DNA of 64,000 nt from Thermoflexus sp. (GTDB lineage Bacteria > Chloroflexota > Anaerolineae > Thermoflexales > Thermoflexaceae), in NCBI RefSeq assembly GCF_034432235.1, contig NZ_DAOUCJ010000111.1, positions 1 to 64,000 on the forward strand. The letters run 5' to 3'. Made by a program: the position numbers and the translations under genes. This document shows positions 57,815 through 64,000 of the stretch, piece by piece. Position 1 is the first letter of the stretch. The number at the start of each line of letters is the position of its first letter. The notes under the pieces were generated by a model, which did no database searches, had not been told where the DNA came from, and saw only the letters and a program-made list of their open reading frames with translations.

Positions 57815-59209
57815 ATGGTGCTCTGGAAGCCCGACCCCAGCTTCTATCCGTCCCCTCGGCTCGCCATGCAGGCGCCCCCGGAGCGCCTGGCCTATGTGGC
57901 GACGGTGAACCCCCAGCCCGATGGGCGGCCCGATGCCCTGGCGGTGGTGGATGTGGACCCGCGTTCCCCCACCTACGGTCAGGTGATTGGAAAGGCGGAG
58001 CTGCCCTATGCTGGCGATGAGCTCCATCATTTCGGCTGGAACGCATGCAGCTCGGCGCTGTGCCCTTATGCGCCCCATCCCCACGTTCAGCGCCGATACT
58101 TGATTCTCCCTGGGTTGCGCTCGTCCCGGATCTACATTGTGGACACCCAGCCGGATCCCCGGAGCCCCCGTCTGGTGCGGGTGATCGAGCCGGAGGTGAT
58201 CGCCTCCCGGACAGGCTACTCCCGCCCCCACACCGTGCATTGCGGGCCGGATGGGATCTACATCAGCGCCTTAGGGAGCCCGGAGGGGGATGGGCCAGGG
58301 GGGATCTTCGTGATCGATCATTACACCTTTGAGGTCCTGGGGCGCTGGGAGGTGGATCGAGGTCCGCAGTTCCTGGCTTACGATTTCTGGTGGCACCTGG
58401 GCTACGATGTGCTGATCACCAGCGAATGGGGAACCCCCCGCATGGTGGAGCAGGGAGTGGATGTCGAGGCTTTGCTGAACGGCCGCTATGGACATCGTTT
58501 GCACGTGTGGGATCTTCGGCGTCGTCGCCATATCCAGAGCCTGGATCTGGGGCCAGAACATCAGATGGTCCTGGAGCTGCGGCCAGCCCACGATCCGACG
58601 AAGGCCTATGGGTTTGCCGGGGTGGTTCTATCCTTAAAGGATCTGTCCGCTTCGGTATGGCTCTGGTATCGTGAGAACGGGTCCTGGGCTGTCCGCAAGG
58701 TCATCGAGATTCCAGCGGAACCGGCAGATCCGGATCTGCTCCCTCCCCTCCTCCGGGACTTCCGCGCCGTCCCGCCCCTGGTGACCGATATCAATCTCTC
58801 CCTGGACGATCGCTTTTTGTATGTTTCATGCTGGGGCACCGGGGAGTTGCGCCAATATGATGTCTCCGATCCCTTCCACCCCCGGTTGACCGGTGCCGTG
58901 CGCCTTGGGGGGATCGTGAGCCGTGCTCCTCATCCGAAAGATCCCGCGCGACCCTTGAACGGAGGCCCGCAGATGGTCGAGATCAGCCGGGATGGCCGCC
59001 GGGTCTACGTGACGAACTCCCTGTATATCCCATGGGATCCGATCTTCTACCCGGATGGCATTCGGGGATGGCTGGCGAAGCTGGATGTCGGTCCCGATGG
59101 GGGGGTGGCCGTGGATCCGGCGTTTTTCGTGGAATTTGGGGATTACCGGCCGCACCAGGTCCGGCTGGAAGGAGGGGATGCTTCCTCGGACTCCTTCTGC
59201 TATCCGTGA
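57815..59209 (+). CDS. SBP56 family protein, probable methanethiol oxidase
   Basis: 464 residues, selenium-binding protein 56 fold (seven-blade propeller). Motifs 'ELHHFGWNACSSALC', 'SRPHTVHCGPDGIYISALG' (core RPHTVHCGPDGIYIS), 'GPQFLAYDFWW', and 'VTDINLSLDDRFLYVSCWGTGELRQYD' (core LSLDDRFLYVSCWGTGELR). Bacterial members oxidise methanethiol to formaldehyde, sulfide and peroxide with copper. No signal peptide, so cytoplasmic here, while Hyphomicrobium enzyme is exported. GGAGGTGAG precedes ATG 57815. Confidence 0.9.
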   Translation: MVLWKPDPSFYPSPRLAMQAPPERLAYVATVNPQPDGRPDALAVVDVDPRSPTYGQVIGKAELPYAGDELHHFGWNACSSALCPYAPHPHVQRRYLILPGLRSSRIYIVDTQPDPRSPRLVRVIEPEVIASRTGYSRPHTVHCGPDGIYISALGSPEGDGPGGIFVIDHYTFEVLGRWEVDRGPQFLAYDFWWHLGYDVLITSEWGTPRMVEQGVDVEALLNGRYGHRLHVWDLRRRRHIQSLDLGPEHQMVLELRPAHDPTKAYGFAGVVLSLKDLSASVWLWYRENGSWAVRKVIEIPAEPADPDLLPPLLRDFRAVPPLVTDINLSLDDRFLYVSCWGTGELRQYDVSDPFHPRLTGAVRLGGIVSRAPHPKDPARPLNGGPQMVEISRDGRRVYVTNSLYIPWDPIFYPDGIRGWLAKLDVGPDGGVAVDPAFFVEFGDYRPHQVRLEGGDASSDSFCYP

Positions 59210-59233
59210 GGAGGCCTGGGGGAGGGAGGAGGG

Positions 59234-59875
59234 ATGACGGACTGGATCCCGTGGGGCGGGGTGTTTCTGCTGGGAGCTTACCATGGCCTGAATCCCGCGA
59301 TGGGGTGGCTGTTCGCTCTGGCTCTGGGCCTGCAGGAGCGACGGCGCCGGGCCCTCCTGCAGGCCCTGGTGCCGATCGGGATAGGTCACTTCCTGGCCGT
59401 TGGAGCGGTCGCCCTTTTGCTGACGGCCCTTCCTAACGTTCTGCCCCTTCGGTTCGTGCGCGGGGGGATCGCCCTGGTCCTGGCAGGTTTTGGGGTGTTC
59501 CGGCTGGTCCGCGCTCGCCATCCTCGATGGGTCGGTCTGCGGGTGGGATTCCGCGATCTGGTCCTGTGGTCAACGTTGATGGCCTCCAGCCATGGCGCAG
59601 GCCTCATGCTTTCTCCTTTCCTGCTCGGTCCATTCTGTGTGGTCCCCGGGCAGTATGGGAGCGGAGGGCTTGATCCTGCATGGCTGCTGAGCCTGCGACA
59701 CAGCCTCCGCATGGTCGGCGCGCATACCCTGGGGTATCTGCTCACCATGGCCTTGGTCGCATGGATCGTATATGAAGGCGGCCGATGGGCTCTCCTACGA
59801 CAGGCCTGGGTGAACCTGGATCTCCTCTGGGCCTTCGCCTTGATGGCTACTGCGCTTTTCTCCTTCCTTCTTTGA
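59234..59875 (+). CDS. Integral membrane protein with His-rich helices, unknown
   Basis: 213 residues, six predicted membrane segments. Conserved-looking residues in 'GAYHGLNPAMGWLFALALG', 'IGIGHFLAVG', 'SSHGAGLMLSPFLLG' and 'GAHTLGYLL', each with His near Gly, reminiscent of NicO/RcnA-type or HupE-like metal transporters. A copper or other metal supply role for the preceding SBP56 protein is an inference. GGAGGAGGG precedes the ATG. Last gene of the sulfur unit. Confidence 0.6.
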   Translation: MTDWIPWGGVFLLGAYHGLNPAMGWLFALALGLQERRRRALLQALVPIGIGHFLAVGAVALLLTALPNVLPLRFVRGGIALVLAGFGVFRLVRARHPRWVGLRVGFRDLVLWSTLMASSHGAGLMLSPFLLGPFCVVPGQYGSGGLDPAWLLSLRHSLRMVGAHTLGYLLTMALVAWIVYEGGRWALLRQAWVNLDLLWAFALMATALFSFLL

Positions 59876-60038
59876 GAAGAAGTCCGCCCCATCCGCTCTC
59901 CATCCTGCCGCTTCCCGGGATGAGGTCCTCCATCCATCGGACGACCATCCGCGCTTTCGGAAAGGGGTGGCGGCTTCCCGGAATCCCTTTGGGGCGCGGC
60001 GTCCATCCCACGCTCCGTCGGGCTCAACCTCTCGCCCA

Positions 60039-60066
60039 TTGACGCCCCCTCCCTTTGTGGTAAAAT
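60039..60066 (+). promoter_or_regulatory. Promoter of the nuo genes
   Basis: TTGACG (60039-60044), 16-bp spacer ending TGTGG, TAAAAT (60061-60066), 27 bp before the nuoA ATG. Confidence 0.65.
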
Positions 60067-60093
60067 GAACAAAAGACCCGTGTGGGGGGAAGC

Positions 60094-60465
60094 ATGGGGA
60101 CGGGAACCCTCCTGGAGTATGTGCCGATCGGGCTGTTGCTTCTGATCGGCCTGGGGATCGGAGCGGCAGCCATGCTGGCACCGGCCCTTCTGGCCCCTCG
60201 ACGGCCCAGCCGTCGCAAGCACCTTCCCTATGAGTCGGGCATGATCCCCATCGGTCCGGCGCAGCGGCGTTTTCCGGTCAAATTTTATCTTATCGCCCTT
60301 CTTTTTATTCTATTTGATATTGAAATTGTTTTCTTCTATCCATGGGCTCTGCAAGTTCGAGCCTTGAAGGTTATCGCTCTGATGGAGATGGCGATCTTTG
60401 TTCTGATCCTGCTGGTGGGATATGTCTACGCTTGGCGGAAAGGAGCCTTCGAATGGGAGCGGTGA
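60094..60465 (+). CDS. nuoA: NADH-quinone oxidoreductase subunit A
   Basis: 123 residues, three membrane segments. 'YESGMIPIG' and 'FYLIALLFILFDIEIVFFYPWA' (core LFILFDIEIVFFYPWA) are diagnostic of complex I subunit A. GGGGGGAAGC precedes ATG 60094. First of nuoABCD. Confidence 0.96.
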   Translation: MGTGTLLEYVPIGLLLLIGLGIGAAAMLAPALLAPRRPSRRKHLPYESGMIPIGPAQRRFPVKFYLIALLFILFDIEIVFFYPWALQVRALKVIALMEMAIFVLILLVGYVYAWRKGAFEWER

Positions 60466-60968
60466 AGGAGCCGGTGGCGGTGGTGGCGGGTCAGAAGACG
60501 GGGGAGGTGGGGGTGGCGCTCACCACGCTGGAGGAGGCGCTGGAATGGGTAGCCGCCTGGGGGCGGACCCGGGCCATGTGGCCGTTGCTGTTCGGCCTGG
60601 CGTGTTGTGCCATCGAGATGATGGCTACCCAGGCCAGCCATTACGATCTTTCCCGGTTCGGGATGGAGATCATGCGGGCCTCGCCGCGCCAGGCGGATCT
60701 GATGATCGTGGCCGGTCGGGTGAGCCGGAAGATGGCCCCAGTGGTCCGGCGGCTTTACGATCAGATGACCGAGCCGAAGTGGGTGATCGCCATGGGCGAT
60801 TGTGCCTCCACCGGGGGGGTCTTCAACAATTACGCCATCGTCCAGGGAGTGGATGAGATCATCCCGGTGGATGTGTATGTCTCGGGTTGCCCGCCCCGTC
60901 CCGAGGGGTTGATCGAGGGCATCCTCTTGCTGCACGAGAAGATCCGGCGCGGTGGCCGGATCCGTTGA
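60453..60968 (+). CDS. nuoB: NADH-quinone oxidoreductase subunit B
   Basis: 171 residues. Carries cluster N2 ligands: tandem Cys in 'GLACCAIEMM', Cys in 'MGDCASTGG' and in 'VSGCPPRPEGLIEGI'. ATG 60453 lies inside the nuoA end (13-nt overlap) with AAAGGAG upstream. Confidence 0.97.
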   Translation: MGAVKEPVAVVAGQKTGEVGVALTTLEEALEWVAAWGRTRAMWPLLFGLACCAIEMMATQASHYDLSRFGMEIMRASPRQADLMIVAGRVSRKMAPVVRRLYDQMTEPKWVIAMGDCASTGGVFNNYAIVQGVDEIIPVDVYVSGCPPRPEGLIEGILLLHEKIRRGGRIR

Positions 60969-61145
60969 TCGGGTAGGCTGGGATCTCGAGGATCCATCCG
61001 GTTTCCCCAGATCCTGGCCCCGGGGTTTCCTGCGGCAACAGCCGTCGCCCGAGTTGATTCTCGGAGCGGATCGGAAGGTGCCTGCCCTCCCTACGCCGCG
61101 GCGGGGGGAGGGAAGAAATCGATTCGTGGGGGGAAGGAGGAGAGC

Positions 61146-61664
61146 GTGTCGATTCAGGACGTGGTGGAAGCGATTCGGACCCGTTTCGGCGAGGCTCTTC
61201 AGGAGATCATTGAGTTCCGAGGGGAAACGACCCTGGTGGTCCGTCGGGAATCCCTGGTGGATCTCTGTCGTTTTCTCCGGGACGATCCTGCATGTCGATT
61301 TAATTTCCTATCTGATCTGTGCGCGGTGGATTACTGGCCGGATCGGCCCCGTTTTGCGGTCAACTATCATCTCTACTCCCTTCCCCACAACCTCCGGCTT
61401 CGAGTAAAGGTCTTTGTGGAGGAAGAGGACCCGGTGGTCCCCACGGTAACCGGGATCTGGCCCACGGCGAACTGGCACGAGCGGGAGGTTTACGATCTCT
61501 TCGGCATCCGCTTCGAAGGCCATCCGGATCTGCGCCGTATCCTGTTGCCGGAGGACTGGGAAGGGCATCCGTTGCGACGGGATCACCCCCTGGTGGTGGA
61601 GCCGGTCCAGTTCTCTTTTAACTGGCGGGAGATCGATTCCCGGAAGCCCTACGTGAAGGAATAA
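61146..61664 (+). CDS. nuoC: NADH-quinone oxidoreductase subunit C
   Basis: 172 residues of the 30-kDa subunit. 'LSDLCAVDYW', 'NWHEREVYDLFGIRFEGHPDLRRILLPEDWEGHPLRRD' (cores WHEREVYDLFGI and RILLPEDWEGHPLR). Separate from nuoD. GTG 61146 follows GGAGGAG. A 177-bp gap separates it from nuoB. Confidence 0.96.
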   Translation: MSIQDVVEAIRTRFGEALQEIIEFRGETTLVVRRESLVDLCRFLRDDPACRFNFLSDLCAVDYWPDRPRFAVNYHLYSLPHNLRLRVKVFVEEEDPVVPTVTGIWPTANWHEREVYDLFGIRFEGHPDLRRILLPEDWEGHPLRRDHPLVVEPVQFSFNWREIDSRKPYVKE

Positions 61665-61766
61665 CTTCCTTCTCTTCGGGGGCCGGCTCGGGACGCTCCC
61701 GGTGAGGGTCCGCAGCACGACTCTGAGCCCGTGAAGCTCCATTCCCCAAGGAAAGGTTAAGCGCTC

Positions 61767-63008
61767 ATGGCGATCCGGGAAGGCGAGGTTCAGGAATTCA
61801 CGCTGGAGCAGTTGAAGCATCTGGTCTCCGAACGAGCGCTTCGAGGGGAGACCATCCTTTTGAATGTCGGCCCGCAGCATCCGAGCACCCATGGCGTGTT
61901 ACGCTTGCTGGTCGAGCTGGACGGCGAGACCATCGTCTCCGTCGTTCCCGATATCGGCTATCTGCACACGGGCATCGAGAAGCATTGCGAGTCGAAGACC
62001 TACACCAAGATCATCCCCCTGACGGATCGCATCGATTACCTCTCCCCGATGTCCAATAACCTGGCCTACGTGATGGCCGTGGAGAAGTTGCTGGGAGTGG
62101 AGGTTCCTCTGCGGGCCCAGTATATCCGGGTTATCCTCACGGAGCTCCAGCGCATTGCCAGCCATCTGGTCTGGCTGGGAACCCATGCCCTGGACATCGC
62201 AGCGATGAGCGTGTTTCTCTACTGTTTCCGGGAACGGGAGATGATCCTGGACATCTTCGAGATGGTCTCCGGCCAGCGGATGATGGTCTCCTATTTCCGC
62301 GTTGGCGGGCTGTGGCGCGATGTCCCCGAGGGGTTCGAGGATGCGGTGCGCGCTTTCCTGAAGCTCATGCCGTCCCGGATCAATGAATACGAGCGCCTGT
62401 TGAAGCGGAACCCACTCTGGCTTCGGCGGACGAAGGGGGTGGGGGTGATCTCGCCGGAGGAGGCCATCGCCTGGGGGATCACCGGCCCCTCCCTGCGGGG
62501 CTCCGGGGTGAACTACGATGTCCGCAAGGCCCAGCCGTATTCCTCCTATGATCACTTCGAGTTCGACATCCCGCTGGGGGAGAACGGCGACGTTTATGAC
62601 CGTTTCATGGTGCGCATCGAGGAGATGCGCCAGAGCCTGCGCATCATCGACCAGGCCCTTCGACGCCTCCCGAAGGGGCCCTACATCACCCCGGATCGCA
62701 AGGTGACGCCGCCGCCGAAGGAGGAGCTGGCCTGGAGCATGGAGGCGCTGATCCATCACTTCAAGTTCTGGACGGAAGGGTTTAGCCCGCCGCCGGGCGA
62801 GGTCTATCACGCCGTGGAATCTCCGCGCGGGGAGTTCGGGGTCTACATCAACAGCGATGGCTCCCCGAAGCCCCGCCGGGTCCATTTCCGGGCGCCCTCC
62901 TTCGTCAATCTCCAGGCCCTCCCGATCATGGCGAAGGGATGCCTGGTGGCCGATCTCGTGGCCATCATCGGCAGTATCGACATCGTGCTGGGGGAAGTGG
63001 ATCGCTGA
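61767..63008 (+). CDS. nuoD: NADH-quinone oxidoreductase subunit D
   Basis: 413 residues of the 49-kDa subunit forming the quinone pocket with NuoB. 'NVGPQHPSTHGVLRLLVELDG' (core GPQHPSTHGVLR), 'GYLHTGIEKHCE', 'SPMSNNLAYVMAVEKLLG' (core MSNNLAYVMAVEKLL) and 'DLVAIIGSIDIVLGEVDR'. The operon stops here; nuoE-N are not in the window. Confidence 0.97.
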   Translation: MAIREGEVQEFTLEQLKHLVSERALRGETILLNVGPQHPSTHGVLRLLVELDGETIVSVVPDIGYLHTGIEKHCESKTYTKIIPLTDRIDYLSPMSNNLAYVMAVEKLLGVEVPLRAQYIRVILTELQRIASHLVWLGTHALDIAAMSVFLYCFREREMILDIFEMVSGQRMMVSYFRVGGLWRDVPEGFEDAVRAFLKLMPSRINEYERLLKRNPLWLRRTKGVGVISPEEAIAWGITGPSLRGSGVNYDVRKAQPYSSYDHFEFDIPLGENGDVYDRFMVRIEEMRQSLRIIDQALRRLPKGPYITPDRKVTPPPKEELAWSMEALIHHFKFWTEGFSPPPGEVYHAVESPRGEFGVYINSDGSPKPRRVHFRAPSFVNLQALPIMAKGCLVADLVAIIGSIDIVLGEVDR

Positions 63009-63051
63009 GGGGGCAGGTTCGCCGGCCTATCCTCAAGTCAGGAGGTGAGGG

Positions 63052-63879
63052 ATGCCAGAGGTGGTGATCCGCGGACGCCGCATGTTCTACGAGGAGCACG
63101 GGAGAGGGTTCCCGGTGCTGTTCGGGCACAGCTACCTGTGGGATGCCCGGATGTGGGAGCCCCAGGTGGCCGTCCTCTCGCGGGCCTACCGCTGCATCGT
63201 GCCGGAGATCTGGGCCCACGGCCGCTCAGACCCTCCGCCGCATTCGCCCTACTCGGTGGATGAGCTGGCGGAGGACATGTGGGCTTTCGCCCAGGCCCTG
63301 GGGCTCTCCCGGTTCGCGGTGGTCGGCCTCTCGGTGGGCGGGATGTGGGGGATGCGCCTGGCCCTGAACCACCCGGAGGCCGTCGCCGCCCTGGTGCTGA
63401 TGGATACCGATGCAGGCGCGGAGCCGGAGGAATCCCGGCAACGGTATTTCGCCATGATGGCCGCCGTGGAGCAGGCGGGGGCGCTCCCCCCGCCCATCCT
63501 GGAGGCGCTGGTGCCCTTCTTTTTCTCGCCCGTCACGGTCCAGCGGGACCCGGAGCTCATCGCCCGGTTCAAGGCGGCCCTCGCCGCCGTCCCGCCCGAG
63601 CGCCTGCCGGGGATCCTGGCCATCGGGCGGGGGATCTTCAGCCGGACCTCGGTGCTGGAGCGGCTGGGGGAGATCCGGGCGCCGACCCTGGTGGTGGTGG
63701 GGGCCGATGATGTCTCGCGACCCCCTCATGAGGCGGAGCGGATGGCCCGGGCGATCCCCGGGGCGCGCCTGGAAGTCATCCCCGAGGCCGGGCACATCGT
63801 CAACCTGGAGCGCCCCGATGTGGTGACGCCCCTGCTGGAGGCGTTCCTGGCCCAGGCGCTGGGGGAGGGAGGGCGATGA
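63052..63879 (+). CDS. Alpha/beta-fold hydrolase
   Basis: 275 residues. Nucleophile Ser in 'VVGLSVGGMWG', Asp in 'VVGADDVSRPP', His in 'EAGHIVNLERP'. Short cap domain with many Pro and Phe. Substrate unknown; resembles 3-oxoadipate enol-lactonase and esterase groups. AGGAGGTGAGGG precedes the ATG. Coupled to the next gene by ATGA overlap. Confidence 0.9.
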   Translation: MPEVVIRGRRMFYEEHGRGFPVLFGHSYLWDARMWEPQVAVLSRAYRCIVPEIWAHGRSDPPPHSPYSVDELAEDMWAFAQALGLSRFAVVGLSVGGMWGMRLALNHPEAVAALVLMDTDAGAEPEESRQRYFAMMAAVEQAGALPPPILEALVPFFFSPVTVQRDPELIARFKAALAAVPPERLPGILAIGRGIFSRTSVLERLGEIRAPTLVVVGADDVSRPPHEAERMARAIPGARLEVIPEAGHIVNLERPDVVTPLLEAFLAQALGEGGR

Positions 63880-64000
63880 GCGGGCAGCTCACCCATCGTT
63901 ACGCCCGCCAGATCCTGGATGCGGCCCGATCCATCATCGGTCCAGAGGCATGGCGGGATGCGCTGCGGCGGGCCGGGCTGGAGCGTTATGAGGAGGCCTT
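63876..64000 (+). CDS. Start of an unidentified protein (cut by window edge)
   Basis: About 41 residues visible: 'YARQILDAARSIIGPEAWRDALRRAGLERYEE'-type helical sequence (core AWRDALRRAGLERYEE). It recalls the N-terminus of 4-vinyl-reductase (V4R) domain proteins of Chloroflexota, but too little is visible to be sure. Confidence 0.45.
   Translation, partial: MSGQLTHRYARQILDAARSIIGPEAWRDALRRAGLERYEEA

Overview
The window is a 64 kb piece of a GC-rich bacterial chromosome with no rRNA, CRISPR array, insertion sequence or prophage that I could see. Gene content fits a thermophilic member of the Chloroflexota (Thermoflexus- or Anaerolineae-like): Pro/Thr-rich linkers, secreted proteins ending in a YLPLV-type tail, a MalT/SARP-type regulator, Hanks kinase, penicillin-acylase family protein and a split nuo operon. 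This placement is inference from recalled family distributions; no marker in the window proves it.

Layout. 1-1091 (-): truncated oligopeptide-binding lipoprotein. 1498-3429 (+): CsoR-type metal repressor followed by a protein that joins an NfeD-like membrane region to a presenilin-like (YD/GxGD) intramembrane protease. 3643-6195 (+): rpsF-ssb-rpsR and a PrsA-like foldase. 6224-6538 (-): terminator, tRNA-Cys, tRNA-Gly, tRNA-Phe and their promoter. 6647-9306 (-): niacin salvage unit pncA-niaR-niaP behind a promoter whose -10 overlaps an inverted repeat. 9694-20457 (+): one long glycerol/dihydroxyacetone unit: glpF, dhaK, dhaL, glpK, glpA-like flavoprotein, an SdhB/SdhC/SdhD trio without SdhA, a methyltransferase, a PfpI protein, dhaM, ptsH, ptsI. 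Two GlpR-like palindromes lie upstream. 20534-25146 (-): Ser/Thr kinase, TIGR01777 epimerase, penicillin acylase. 25548-27353 (+): lepA, preceded by a dispersed repeat that recurs at 45055-45230.

27.4-44.9 kb is the accessory heart of the window: two secreted proteins with identical C-terminal tails (one frameshifted by a 19-bp tandem duplication), several unrecognised membrane proteins, zinc-ribbon proteins, a Flp-like prepilin, an arrestin-like and a WD40-like membrane protein, a pair of PrsW-like intramembrane proteases (one with its active site lost), a secreted Gly/Pro-rich protein, and a 1046-residue regulator with a MalT-like ATPase and a C-terminal BTAD (SARP) domain. Three, perhaps four, intergenic gaps in this stretch carry TGTTCCC heptamers repeated at 11-bp period and placed 10 bp before a -10 element, the architecture used by SARP activators. 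I propose that this is one regulon controlled by the resident regulator.

45.3-50.1 kb (-): C45-type acyltransferase, lone CoA-transferase beta subunit, HtrA-like protease, lipB, RodZ-like protein, rplI. 50.3-59.9 kb (+): a sulfur operon, starting with a strong promoter, a short Cys-codon leader ORF and a C-rich G-poor stretch, then thiosulfate sulfurtransferase, TusA-like carrier, DUF4242 protein, SsuABC-like transporter, an AprAB/FrdA-like flavoprotein with a two-cluster ferredoxin, beta carbonic anhydrase, SBP56/methanethiol oxidase and a membrane protein. 60.1-63.0 kb (+): nuoABCD, then an alpha/beta hydrolase and the start of one more gene.
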